Positions 52,071 to 62,160 are shown, counted from the first letter of the stretch. The stretch: DNA of 64,000 nt from CAWDVK01 sp963805715 (GCA_963805715.1 CAWDVK010000004.1:62001-126000), one strand, 5' to 3'. Notes: generated by a model from the sequence alone, not told the origin. Made by a program: numbers and translations.

Positions 52071-52460
52071 TCATTCGCTCTCCTCGGTCAGCGCCGCGTA
52101 CTCCGCCGCCGTCAGCAGGCCCGGCTGCTCGTCGCCGTTCCCGTCCAGGGCAACCTTGAAGAGCCAGCCAGCCCCGTACGGGTCGGAGTTCACCAGGCCC
52201 GGGTCGTCATCGATCTCCGGATTGACCTCGCTGACCTCGCCGTCGACCGGCGAGTAGATGTCACTGACGGACTTGGTCGACTCGATCTCCCCGCACGGCT
52301 CGCCGGCCGTGACCTTGGTGCCGGGAGCGGGCACGGAGACATAGACGACGTCACCGAGCTGGCGCTGCGCGTGGTCGGTGATGCCGACGGACGCACTGGT
52401 GCCGCTGAGCGCCACCCACTCGTGCTCGGGCGTGTAGTGCAGCTCCTCGGGAACGCTCAT
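52071..52460 (-). CDS. gcvH: Glycine cleavage system H protein
   Basis: A 129-residue lipoyl carrier: LHYTPEHEWVALSG, VGITDHAQRQLGDVVYVSVP, lipoylated Lys in GEIESTKSVSDIYSPVDGEV, and NSDPYGAGWLFKV. It shuttles the aminomethyl group between GcvP and GcvT. 49 bases downstream of gcvT. GcvP is not in the window. Confidence 0.96.
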   Translation of the reverse strand: MSVPEELHYTPEHEWVALSGTSASVGITDHAQRQLGDVVYVSVPAPGTKVTAGEPCGEIESTKSVSDIYSPVDGEVSEVNPEIDDDPGLVNSDPYGAGWLFKVALDGNGDEQPGLLTAAEYAALTEESE

Positions 52461-52509
52461 GATCGCCTCTCCTCGTTGCCTTCGGGTCGTGGGTATCCGC
52501 GCCGGCCGG

Positions 52510-53649
52510 TCAGGCCGGGCGGCGGTAGAACGGCAGCGGCACCAGTCTGGCCGGCTCGGCGCGCCCCCTGATATCGATGGCCAGCTGGCCGGCCCGGCCG
52601 GCCTCGCCGCTGGCTGCCGCGCGGGCCACATCCGGCCGGACGTAGGCCATCGCGATCGGGACGCCGAGGGTCGGCGACGGCGCGCCGCTGGTGACGCTCC
52701 CGCACGGCTCCCCGTCCCACAGCACCGCGTAGCCGTGCCTGGGCACCCGCCGTGACTGGCCCTCGAGCCCGGCGAGCTGCCGGGCCGGCGGCGAGTCCGC
52801 GCGCTGCGCAAGCGCCTCCCGGCCGACGAAGTCACCTGCCTTGTCCAGCCGGACCACCCGCCCGAGGCCAGCGTCATACGGCGTGAGGTCCGGGCCGAGC
52901 TCGTTGCCGTAGAGCGGCATCCCGGCCTCTAGCCGCAGCGTGTCGCGGGCGGCCAGGCCGGCCGGGATCAGCCCGTGATCCTGGCCGGCTGCGCTCAGGG
53001 CGGTCCAGAGGTGCTCGGCGTCGGCGGACCTGGCGAAGAGCTCGAAGCCGTCCTCGCCGGTGTAGCCGGTGCGGGCGAGCAGCGTCTCCCGGCCCGCCAC
53101 GCTGGCCGGGTAACTGGCGTAGTACTTCACCTGGCCGAGGTCTGCGCTCGTCAGCGGCGCGAGAATGGCGGCTGCCCGCGGGCCCTGGATGGCGATCAGC
53201 GCGTAGTCAGCGGTCCGATCGTCGACTGCGGCCTGATAGCCCTCAGCCCGCCGGGTGAGCTCGGCGAACACCGTCCCGGCGTTCGCGGCGTTGGCCACCA
53301 CGAGGAACTCCCCGTCGGCGAGCCGGTACACGATCAGGTCATCGAGGACGCCGCCGTCCGCGGCGCAGATCATTGTGTAGCGGGCCCGGCCTGGCTGCAG
53401 TGCCGAGAGGTTCCCGACCAGCGCGTAATCGAGCGCGGCCGCGGCCTGCGGCCCGGTCACGAACAGCTCGCCCATGTGGGAGAGGTCGAAAAGGCCGGCG
53501 GCGGACCGGACCGCGGTGTGCTCGGCCGTCTCGCTGCCGTACCGAAGTGGCATCTGCCACCCAGCGAAGTCAGTCAGGGCGGCGCCAAGGCGCTCGTGCA
53601 CGCCGGTCAGCGGGGTACGGCGGGGGGAGCGAACTGCGGAATCTGTCAC
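52510..53649 (-). CDS. gcvT: Glycine cleavage system aminomethyltransferase
   Basis: A 379-residue T-protein: TPLTGVHERLGAALTDFAGWQMPLRYG, AVRSAAGLFDLSHMGELFVTG, ARYTMICAADGGVLDDLIVYRL, ALIAIQGPRAAAIL, LLARTGYTGEDGFELFA, AARDTLRLEAGMPLYGNEL and a C-terminal GCV_T_C barrel (HGYAVLWDGEPCGSVTSGAPSPTLG). It transfers the methylene to tetrahydrofolate. GTG 53649 follows a GGAG at good spacing. Confidence 0.94.
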   Translation of the reverse strand: MTDSAVRSPRRTPLTGVHERLGAALTDFAGWQMPLRYGSETAEHTAVRSAAGLFDLSHMGELFVTGPQAAAALDYALVGNLSALQPGRARYTMICAADGGVLDDLIVYRLADGEFLVVANAANAGTVFAELTRRAEGYQAAVDDRTADYALIAIQGPRAAAILAPLTSADLGQVKYYASYPASVAGRETLLARTGYTGEDGFELFARSADAEHLWTALSAAGQDHGLIPAGLAARDTLRLEAGMPLYGNELGPDLTPYDAGLGRVVRLDKAGDFVGREALAQRADSPPARQLAGLEGQSRRVPRHGYAVLWDGEPCGSVTSGAPSPTLGVPIAMAYVRPDVARAAASGEAGRAGQLAIDIRGRAEPARLVPLPFYRRPA

Positions 53650-53808
53650 GGTGAGCACTCCAGAGGGCCAGGCAGGGTCCGGTCGGGCACGCACATCGGA
53701 CCGGTCGGGCCCGCTGCCACGCAGGCGGCGGTGGCCAGCCTACCGGGACGGCGGCCGGGGGAGGGAGCACCCGGTCTTCCCGGCGTCAGCTGCTGCCCGC
53801 AGCGGCCC

Positions 53809-53869
53809 GGCCGCTCGCGGCGCCGGCCCGGCCGCTCGCGGCGCCGCGGCGCCGGCCGCTCGCGGCGCC
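53809..53869. repeat. Three copies of a 16-bp GC repeat
   Basis: GGCCGCTCGCGGCGCC occurs at 53809-53824, 53830-53845 and 53854-53869, with spacings of 21 and 24 bases, between divergent gcvT and the pterin dehydratase gene. Confidence 0.8.
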
Positions 53870-53894
53870 GGCCCGGATGTGATAGGCGGGAGAG

Positions 53895-54176
53895 ATGCAA
53901 CTGCTCACCGATGATGAGATCACTGCCCGGCTGGCCGGGCTGCCCGACTGGGTGCGCGAGGGCGACAGCATCCGCTACACGACTACTCGCGCTGACTTCC
54001 GCGACTCGCTGCTCTACGTCGGCGCGGTCGCGTACCTGGCCGAGGCCGCCAACCATCATCCCGATATCACGATCCAGTGGGACAAGGTGGGACTGACGCT
54101 GTCGACCCACGCGGCCGGCGGCCTCACCGCCGCGGACTTCGCGCTCGCGGGGCAGATCAGCCGGCTGACTGGCTGA
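53895..54176 (+). CDS. 4a-hydroxytetrahydrobiopterin dehydratase (pterin-4a-carbinolamine dehydratase)
   Basis: A 93-residue PCD/DCoH-fold protein: LTDDEITARLAGLPDWVREG, FRDSLLYVGAVAYLAEAANHHPDITIQWDKV (the conserved HHP motif) and LTLSTHAAGGLTAADFALAG. It dehydrates pterin carbinolamine; in bacteria without phenylalanine hydroxylase, such proteins may act in folate or molybdopterin metabolism. Divergent from gcvT. Confidence 0.93.
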   Translation: MQLLTDDEITARLAGLPDWVREGDSIRYTTTRADFRDSLLYVGAVAYLAEAANHHPDITIQWDKVGLTLSTHAAGGLTAADFALAGQISRLTG

Positions 54177-54720
54177 GCGGGGCCAGCTGAGCGGGGGAGC
54201 GGCCGCGCGATGGCCCGCGAGCCGGCGGCAGACGGCCTGCTTGTGCGGGCGGCCCCCTTGTGCGGGCGGCCCTCTTGTGCGGGCGGCCTCCGCCTGCGGG
54301 CGGCGCCACGCCCCCGGGTGGCGCCGCCCGCAGGGCGAAGATCCCCCTCCGCTCGCCGCGACCCTCGTCCGTGCTGCCGCCGCTGGCCATTGCTGGGCCT
54401 GGGCGGCAGGCAGCCGGGCGATCCCGTCCGGGATCAAGCGCCCCCGGACGAAGGTCCCCCTCCGCGACTTACGGCTTCCCCCGCACCCTCGCGATGCCCT
54501 CCCCCGGGCCCGGCAAGCCGGGCCGTGAGCGCCGCGTGGGTCTCCAGTTATACACGCTGTACATCAGCGATTACAGCTGGTTACAAGATTGAGGTCAGGG
54601 CGGGTGCGGCGAGCCCGGCAGGCCGGGCGAAACTGCCTGAGCCAGGCCCGCTTCCGGGCGCGTCGCAGGGCCTCGCGGGTGCCGCTCGGCCGGCTAGCCG
54701 GCGTCGTTCAGGCGGCCTGG
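54177..54720. other. Intergenic region rich in repeats
   Basis: About 540 bases without a supported gene, between the pterin dehydratase stop and the P450 fragment stop (convergent). The left half consists of GC-rich tandem repeats (listed separately). The segment near 54540-54590 (TACACGCTGTACATCAGCG and following) is less GC-rich. Two CCCCCTCCGC blocks occur. No tRNA or mobile element was recognised. Confidence 0.5.
54241..54291. repeat. 17-bp tandem repeat, three copies plus a degenerate fourth
   Basis: TTGTGCGGGCGGCCCCC at 54241, then two copies differing only in the last three bases at 54258 and 54275, then a decayed copy from 54292. There are no spacers, so this is not a CRISPR. Confidence 0.9.
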
Positions 54721-55194
54721 CTAGTCGATCTCGCAGGGCAGGTGCTTGACCCCATTGATGAAACTGGACAGCAGCCGGTCCGGCGGCCCGGCCGCCCGGA
54801 TCCGGGGCGCCCGCCGCAGCAATTCCCGCAGCATCACGCTGATCTCACGCCTGGCCAGGTGCGCGCCCAGGCAGAAGTGCGGTCCGGCACCGCCGAACCC
54901 GACGTGCAGATTGGGAGAGCGAGTGATGTCGAACCGCTCCGGCGCGGCGAACACTGACTCGTCCCGGTTGGCCGACCAGTAGAAGAGCACGGCCTTGTCA
55001 CCCGCACGGTAATCGTGCCCGTTCACCGTGCAGTCCCTGGTCACCGAGCGCCGCATCCAGATGACGGGCGAGACGTACCGGACTATCTCCTCGACGGCGC
55101 CGCCGTCGCTCGACGGTGCGGCAGGGAGTGTGGTCACATCGGCCGCCTTCCGGCCAGAACTCCGTTCGGTCTCCATAGTGACAGACTGGGGCAT
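54721..55194 (-). pseudogene. Cytochrome P450 3' fragment (CYP125/124-like)
   Basis: A 157-residue frame whose last 125 residues are the C-terminal part of a P450: AVEEIVRYVSPVIWMRRSVT, YRAGDKAVLFYWSANRDESVF, ERFDITRSPNLHVGFGGAGP, then HFCLGAHLARRE with the haem-ligand Cys, and FINGVKHLPCEI. The I-helix oxygen-binding motif, the ExxR motif and all N-terminal parts (about 270 residues) are absent. The first 32 residues are unrelated low-complexity sequence. The closest pattern is the steroid/fatty-acid CYP125/124 group. Non-functional remnant next to a repeat array. Confidence 0.8.
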
Positions 55195-55220
55195 CCGCCG
55201 CCTCTGCCGCCAAAGCGCTC

Positions 55221-55385
55221 CGGACCGTCCGGGCCGGCGCCTTGATGACCGTCCGGGCCGGGGCGGCGCAGCACGGTCCGGCGCGGGCGCGCTTCAGAAC
55301 CGTCCGGGCCGGGGGCGCGGCGCAGGACGGTCCGGCGCCGGCGTTCCGGGCCGTCCGGGCCGGGCGCGGCGCAGCAGGGCCGGCC
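55221..55385. repeat. Degenerate GC-rich repeat array with hairpin potential
   Basis: CCGTCCGGGCCGG recurs at about 55224, 55248, 55301 and 55350. The two middle copies extend to a unit of roughly 52 bases that also contains the complementary CGGTCCGGCGC or GGACGGTCCGG, so each can fold on itself. The array lies between the P450 fragment and the PKS 3' end. Confidence 0.65.
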
Positions 55386-55422
55386 GCCGGGGCGCTAGCA
55401 GACCGTCCGTCGCCGGGCGGGC

Positions 55423-58400
55423 TCAGGACCTGGTGCTGGCCCGGAAGCCGCGCACGCGGCCCCGCCGCCGGTCCCGGCCTGACCGGCCGCCGCCGCCGGC
55501 GCGCGGGACGCCGGTGAGCACCGCCACCGCCACCGGGCCGGACACGCCGCTGAGCTCGACGATCACGCTGGCGATACTGGCGCCGCCGGCATCCAGCAGC
55601 ACCCACCCTTCACTGGCGACCCGCTCGACGCCAACCGGGCAGCCGGCCGGTGCCCCGGCCGTGGACAGGCAGCCGGAGATGGCACGCAGCCGGGCCGCCG
55701 ACGCGGCAGGTGGCTCGCCGGCCAGCTGCCGCAGCTGGCCGTAAGCGGTGGCCAGCCCGGGGCCGGCCACCGCCTGGACCCCCTGGTCCGCTTCCGCTAC
55801 CGCCCAGCCGCAGGCCACGGCGGCATCGGACGCCGCGGTCAGCGTGAATCCGGCCAGCTGGCCAGCGCTGTCGGCGGTGGCGGTGCGGCGGGCCGGTCCC
55901 GCGGATGGCCGGGCCGCAGCCGCGCCGGGCGGCTGGCGCTGGGACGGCAGCGTGATGGCTCTGGCCCGCGAGTCACCGGGCCTGCCGCCGGCCAGCCTGC
56001 GGTCATCGGGCTGACCGCACTGGACGCTGACGGTGAGGCCAGGATCAAGGCCGAGCGCCCGCGCGCCGTGCCCGAGGTAAACCGAGAGCAGCGACGGCGG
56101 CCACGCGGCATTGCGGGGCAGCGGCCCGGCATCCCGCATCCGCACCCCGCGCCAGTGAACCAGGCTCTGGCCGCTGGCATCCACGGCCTCGATGTCCCAC
56201 AGCGGGCCGGCCGCACCAGCGCGGGCCGGATCAGCCGGCCGCGCCGGGCCAGCCGCGGGACGCTGGGCCGGGATCACGGCCGCCTGGGCGGGAGCGTGAC
56301 CGCCATCGCCGGGCCCGGCCGCGGTCTCGGCCAGCACCAGGGCTGCTGCCGCGGCTGCCGCCGGTCCGGCCGCTTGCGCGCCAACCTGGCCGGGCTGGCC
56401 TGCCGGCGGCGCCGGCGGGCCGCCGGCGGGCACGTCCCCGGCGCCCGGCGTGCGGCTCGCGGCGGCGGTAGCGCGGATCTCCACCGCGCCATCCGCGACG
56501 CGGCCGCTGAAGGTGACCGACTCGCAGCCGTCCAGGACGAGCCGCCGGTGCGGGAGGCAGGCCTGCAGCATGTGCAGGGACGCATCGTTCAGTCCCGGGC
56601 TGCCCAGCACCAGCTCGGCGGCCGCGCCCTCGGCAGCGAACCATGGCTGGTCGTCAGCGCCGCGGGCCAGTGCCCGGCAGGACAGCGATGACACCTCGGG
56701 CAGGATCGCCACCCGCCGGAACCGGCCCGACTGGAAGCAACTGGAGCCGTACAGTTCTGCGCCGTCCGCCAGCCCGGACTGGCCAGGTGAGAGCGCCGTC
56801 ACGAGCAGGGTGCCGTCCGCCGGGCTGGCCGTCGCCGTTGCCGTTTCCTCGGCATCGATGCGGAACTCCGCGCGTGCGTGGTCCGCGCCGAACCCGCTGT
56901 CCTCACAGCGCAAGACGGCGGTGACGGTGTCGCCCTCGCGCAGCGCGCAGATGCGGATCAGCGCGTGGCTGTCCCCGGATCCGTCGGGCAGCACGACCGG
57001 CGCGTCCGCGCAGACCCGCGCCGCCCGCCGCACCGGCCGCCCGGCCAGCACGGATGCCGCCTGAGCGAGTGCCTCCAGGGCCATCACCGGCGGCAGCACC
57101 GGAATGCCGTCGATCCGGTAGTCAGCCAGGTAGGGATCGGTACGCAAGGACAGCCGCGCCTGGCAGACAAGCTCGATGCCCGGGTAGTGCACGACGACCT
57201 GGTCCACGAACCTGAAGGCCGTCGCCGGACCTGACGGCGCGCCGATGAGGTCGGGCGCCGGAATGCCGACCCGGCCGTGCACGGCCAGCCTGGCGGGGGC
57301 ATCGGGCGCGGACAGCAGCTTCAGCAGCAACCGGGACCCGGCGCTGACGCTGACCGGCTCCAGGCCGGCGGCGGCGAGGCCGTCCGCGGTGAGGCCGCCT
57401 GCCGCGCCGCGGCGCCGGCCTGCCTCGGTGCCCGGCCATCCGGGCCAGTCAACGTGCAGCGACCGGCAGCCCGGGGCAGCGGCGGCCGCTCGCTCAGCCT
57501 GCTCGGCCAGCACCGCGCTGGCCGCGGCCAGCATGCCGCCGCCGGGCAGGCCGTATCTGGCGGCCACCGAGCCGAATGTCGCGATCAGCCGCAGCCGGCC
57601 GGGCGTGACCGAGTTCAGCAGCTGCCGCAGCACGGCATCCTGCTCGGCCAGGTGGCCGCGGAGGGCCGACTCGGTCAGCTCGCTGATCGGCAGCGCGGGG
57701 GGCGTCCCGACCGCGTGCCCCAGCGCGGTGACCGGCCCGAGCCGGTGCTCGACCCGCCGCACCGCAGCCGTCAGCGCTGCCGGATCGGTCACGTCCACGA
57801 CCTCGTAGGCGACCCGGGCACCCGCGGAACGCAGCTGCTCGAGCCCGGCGACTACCTCGGTGTCCGCGTCCTGCGGCTCGCGGCCGATGACGGCGACGGG
57901 CGCCCCGGACAGCGCCAGGACCTGGGCGAAGGCCAGCCCCGCGCCGCCTGCCTGCCGGGTCACCAGGACGACATCCTCGGGGCCCAGCGGAAAGTGGCCG
58001 CCGGACGGGACGGCGATCGCGCTCATGACCGGCTCATGCGCCCGGCCCGCGGCGTCGATGACCAGCTGCCGGAACTGACCCGGCTCGGCATCGGCGAGCC
58101 GGGCGGCGGAGCGCAGCCCGGCGGGAGTGGCCGGTGCCCGCAGCACGGTGATGCCCAGCGCCGGATGCTCGGCGTGCAGGGTCGCCCAGAGTCCGTCATG
58201 CCCGGCGCTGGGCGTGATCACCACCAGCAGCCCCGTGCGGATCGCGTCGCGGGCCGCTCTTAGGGCCTCCTCGCAGGCCCCGGCGTCGGCCGGGTCGCCC
58301 GCGATCGCAAGCGTCCTGCGCGCTGCCGCGTCGTCGCGGAACAGCTCCCCGACATCCATGCCGAACGGGTTGCTGGCGGCCGCGCGGATCTGCCAGGGCC

Positions 58401-58482
58401 CGTCGTCGGTATGGCGGACCGGCCGGACCGGGTCGCGCAGCTGCTCGGCAAAGCAGCGCACCCATGGCCCGGCGCCGGCCAC
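55423..58482 (-). pseudogene. Degenerate enediyne-type PKS, segment 3: KR, DH and PPTase-like region
   Basis: A 1019-codon open frame. It begins in the linker typical of enediyne PKSs (PWVRCFAEQLRDPVRPV; NPFGMDVGELFRDD). A ketoreductase-like domain (about residues 165-370) has VVLVTRQAGGAGLAFAQVLA in place of a glycine-rich NADPH loop. FGSVAARYGLPGGGMLAAAS has Leu (57529-57531) at the catalytic Tyr and Ser at the Asn. The dehydratase-like domain (about 420-560) has DPYLADYRIDGIPVLPPVM with Tyr (57118-57120) for the catalytic His. A PPTase-like end has VACGWAVAEAD and no Mg-binding Asp/Glu pattern, and low-complexity inserts occur. It probably makes no active enzyme. Confidence 0.75.
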
Positions 58483-59764
58483 CGAGTCCGCCGCGCCCGG
58501 CCAGGCCGGCCGCGCGCCATCGGATCCGCGGCGGTCCCGTTCCGGGCCGGGAAGCCTGGCGACCTGCGCCTGGCCGGCCGCTGCCGGCGCTGGCCTGACC
58601 GGGCAGCCGGCTGACGCTGCCCCGGACGGGCAGTCGGCTCGCGCGGGCCCTGGCTGGCGGCCCGCAGGTCCGGCTCCGGGCTGGTCGCCGGCCGGCTGAC
58701 TCCATCAGGGCCCGCAGCCCGGCGACACTGCTGGGCTGCGGATCTGTCCCGGCGGAAGCACGCGTGCCCGGCTGCGCGGTGACCGGCCCGGCAGCCGGCA
58801 GGCCCGGCGGGTCGTCCTGTCCGGCCGGCCGCGGACCAGCGATGAAGATCCGCTCCCGCCAGATGTCCATCGGGCGGGACGGCTGCCCCGCCTGCAGTGC
58901 CCGCGGCTGGCCGAGAGCCCCGGCCGCGAACAATGCGGCCGCAGCCAGGGCCGCGCTCTCGGCACCCGGCCCGGTCTCGGTCGTCCCGTGTCCCGAGCCT
59001 GCGCTGATGGCCGGCACGCGGCTGCGGCCGGCGGCCGCAGCCGCCAGCAGGCCGGGCGGCCCGGCCTCGAGCAGCAAGGTGGCGCCCACGGCTGCGATGC
59101 CGAGCGCATCAGCCAGCCGTCCTGCGCCGGCCAGCCCGGCGCAGATCTCGTCGATCACCTGGTCGGCACTGGCGAGCTCGGTGCCGGTGCTGGCGGAGAT
59201 GAGGCGGCGGCGCGGCGGCCCGAAGCGCAGGTGCGCGGTCGCCGCGCGGAGCAGGGCACGCTCATCGCGGGGCAGGGCATCAGCCACGGCGCGTGCGTGA
59301 TGGCGTCCCGCGTGCCTGCCGTTGCCGGACCTCGTCGCGACCGGCCCGCGCAGCAGCTCGGCCCGCAGCGCTGCCAGTTCCGCGGCATCCTCTTCGCTCA
59401 GTACGCCGGCCCAGATCAGTCCGGCGATCTCGCCGAAGCCGTGACCGACCCCGGCGGTGGCGTGCACATCGAGTGATTCGAGCCATCGCAGCGCGTCCAG
59501 CGCGGCGCCGAGCCCGGCCGGCCATGGCGGACCGCCGGTTCCGTGGCCGGTCGGATCGGGCTCACCCGCCACGGCCGCGCGGGATCGCCGGCCGCGGGCC
59601 GGCTGCCGGATCGCGACCCCAGTCGTCGTGAGCCTGGTCCTGGCGAGCTCAGTCCTGGCGAGCTGCAGTCCTGGTGAGCTCGGCCGTCGCGAGCGCAGGC
59701 GTCGTCGGCGCAGGTGCCGCGGCTGCCGCGGCCGTGTCCGAGAACAGCAGCGTGACCCGGCCAT
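58196..59764 (-). pseudogene. Degenerate enediyne-type PKS, segment 2: acyltransferase-like region
   Basis: The middle frame of the split PKS. Recognisable AT sequence runs from about 59600 to 58800: LRWLESLDVHATAGVGHGFG followed by EIAGLIWAGVLSEEDAAELA. In GHSxG the Ser is replaced by Gly (GHGFG, codon 59438-59440). RLISASTGTELASADQVIDE and the MDIWRERIFIAGPRP post-AT linker follow. VAGLRALMESAGRRP looks like the first ACP helix, but no LDSL phosphopantetheine site follows; the frame then turns into Arg/Pro-rich low-complexity sequence. The next segment resumes in another frame near 58480. Both ends of this frame overlap the neighbours out of frame. Confidence 0.72.
59637..59681. repeat. Three copies of GTCCTGGCGAGCT at the KS/AT frame break
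   Basis: Copies at 59637-59650, 59652-59665 and 59668-59681 (the last with one mismatch), with periods of 15 and 16 bases. The KS-like frame ends at 59649 within this array and the AT-like frame takes over, so unequal repeat slippage can explain the frame change. Confidence 0.8.
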
Positions 59765-61565
59765 CGGCGCCGTCTGCCGCGAAAACGCCCGGCCGGCCGG
59801 CCAGCACGCCGTCGCCCAGGCCAGGCAGCAGCGAGCTGGCTGTTCTCGCCTGGCGAGCCAGCTCCTCCTGCCGGGCCGCGACGATCCCGGCCCGGACCGG
59901 GCCCTGCGTCATCGCGTCCCTCGCGAGCTGGCAGGCGAGGTCGTGCATTTCCGCATCGGACAGCCAGCCAGCCAGCTCGGCGACCCTGGCCAGCCGGCCC
60001 GCGAGCTGGCGCCGGTCCGGCGCGTGCAGCAGGTAGGCGGCCGGCCGGGCGGCGCCCTCACCGACCCGGCAGCTGGCCAGCGGCCGGGCGCCAGGCTCGG
60101 GCCTGCCCGGCCTGGGGAGCACCCGGAGCAGCCGGTCCGGCCGGGACCCGGCGCCGGGCTCGTTCCGGAGCACGAGATGCACGTTGATCCCGCCCGCGCC
60201 CATGGCGCTCACCCCGGCGAGCCGGTGGCCGCCAGGCCATTCCGCGGCCGTATCCGGCAGCTGCAGGTTCGCATCCCCGTCGCGCAGCAGCAGATGGGGC
60301 CGCCCGACGCCGGTCGTGGGCGGCACGATGCCGCAGCCGAGCGCGAGCACGACCTTGATCAGCCCGGCCGCGCCGGCGGCGGCATTCGCGTGGCCGATGT
60401 TGGCCGTGATGGACCCCAGTGCCGCCTGGCGGCGCGCGTGCCTGCGCAGCATTCCGAGCGCGGTCAGCTCGGCTTCGTCGGCCGCGGCCAGGGCGGTGCC
60501 GCTGCCCTCGATGAGTTGGATGTCCGCGGGATCGACGCCGGCTCGCTCGTAGGCCCGGCTCAGGGCGAGCAGCTGGCTGCCCGCATCGGAGGACACGCTG
60601 TTCTCGGCCGAGCCCGCCGAGCTTCCCGTGCCGATGATCTCGGCGTAAACCGGCAGGCCGGCCGCTCGCGCATCGGCCGTCCGCATCAGCACGATCACGC
60701 CGCAGCCCTCGCCGGGCAGGTTTCCGGTCGGGCTCTCGTCGTAAATCCGCACCGATCGTTCGCCGCCAGCCGGCCCGGCCGCGGCTGACCCTGGCTGGCT
60801 GCGCCGGCCGGCCCAGGCGTGGCCCAGACTGACGTTGACGCCGCCGGCCAGGACGACGTCCATATCGCCGGCCAGCAGCGCGGCGCACGCGGACGTGACC
60901 GCCTGCAGCGCCGACGCGCTGCCGCCGTCCACGCAGTGCCCGCCGCCGCGGAAGCCGAAATAGCTGCTGATCCGCGCCGCGATGGGGCCGTAGAGCGTGT
61001 CAGCCAGGCTGCGGCCGTTGCGCCGGTCATCGTCCGGGGTGTCCCGGCCGGGACGGCCCGGAGTGCTGCTGAGCAGCCTGCCGCCGAGCGTGCCGGGGCT
61101 CACGGTGCCGCGCAGGGCGCCCGTGCTGCGCAGGGCGCCCGTGCTGGCCGGGCTGCCCACCAGGTAGCCGCTGACCGGGGCATGGCCGATGATGATGCCG
61201 ATCCGGTCCCTGTCCAGGCCGATGCCGCCGGGGAATCCGGCGGCGGCCAGCGCCCTGGCGGCCGTTTCGAGGGCCAGGAGGTAAGCGGGGTCGGCTGCGT
61301 AGGCGGGGGACGGGATCCGGAACGCGTCCCGGTCGAACCGCCACCCCTCGATCAGCGCGGCCCTGGCCGTGGTCGCCAGGCCGGCGGCGGCCAGGTCAGC
61401 CGGGGCGGCTGCGGCAGCCGGGCCGCTCAGCTCCAGCCGGCCGGGCGGCAGCCGACGGAAGGCGCGCCGGCCGGTCAGGACCGCGTCGAGCAGCCCGGCC
61501 GGATCATCGGCATCCGGGAACCGGCAGGCCAGCCCGACGATGGCGATTGACGATGCCGAGGTCAC
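59649..61565 (-). pseudogene. Degenerate enediyne-type PKS, segment 1: ketosynthase-like region
   Basis: A 638-residue frame starting SSIAIVGLACRFPDADDPAG and continuing GRRAFRRLPPGRLEL, LIEGWRFDRDAFRIPSPAY, ALETAARALAAAGFPGGIGL, GDMDVVLAGGVNVSL, GNLPGEGCGVIVLMR, GSITANIGHANAAAGAAGLI and MGAGGINVHLVL. These segments follow iterative enediyne KS domains closely. The nucleophile region reads HCVDGGSASALQAV, with Ser (60918-60920) for Cys. The first His motif reads IEGSGTALAAAD, with Ser (60501-60503) for His; only the second His (NIGH) remains. It ends at RVTLLFSDTAAAA, where the AT should begin (FPGQG). GTG start at 61565. Condensing activity is not expected. Confidence 0.8.
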
Positions 61566-62129
61566 GTGCGGCAGGACCTCAGCCACGGCAGGACCACGCC
61601 GAGCGGGCCGCTGCGTATTCGCGGCCGTTATGGCATGCCTCAGGGGTGATGGTGTCAGCACGTGCCTGCGCGCAGCTATATCCGTGAATTCGGCGCGAGA
61701 ATTCTGCGCACGCCAGAATGTCCATTCTTCCCCCGAAAAGAAGATCTGCCACCGCAGGGCCCCACCCAGCCCTGAAATATGCCACCTGCCCAGCTCAGCC
61801 CTGTTCTGCTCCGAGCCGACCCGACCTGCCCCGGCCTGCGGCGGGCAGTGAGATGCGTCCGCCCGAGCTGGGTGTCAGGCCATTATTGGCGGTGCCCCGG
61901 CGGCGGTCAAGATGGAAATCAGAATGCTCACTTTTTCATAGCTGATGGCATTGCCGGATTGCAAGATAGCCTTTTTCCGTGCATGTGGGCGCCATGCCGC
62001 GCCGCGGGCCCGGCCGCGCTCGCGATCCCGCTGCCCGTGCTGTGCGGTCCGTGCATCCCCAGTCGCCGCCCAGCGCAGCCTCCGTGCGCTATCCTGGCTG
62101 CGTGCGCTTCGGTCGGCTGCTCCTTACAT

Positions 62130-62160
62130 AGCCGCGCCACTGTCCTGTCGTGGCGCGGCT
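62130..62160 (+). promoter_or_regulatory. leuS leader hairpin 1
   Basis: Perfect 11-bp stem AGCCGCGCCAC (62130-62140) and GTGGCGCGGCT (62150-62160) with a 9-base loop, directly abutting hairpin 2. No plus-strand gene lies upstream, so it belongs to the leuS leader. Confidence 0.7.

Noticed and set aside
53650..53800. Glycine riboswitch upstream of gcvT
   Set aside because: No GGAGAGA or GGACAGA-type aptamer motifs were seen on the minus strand; the region is mostly GC repeats.
54241..54303. Possible CRISPR array
   Set aside because: The repeats are directly adjacent with no spacers and no cas genes are present.
55423..61565. A functional enediyne biosynthetic gene cluster
   Set aside because: The domain order fits, but the catalytic residues are replaced, two frameshifts split the gene, and no other enediyne cassette genes are nearby.
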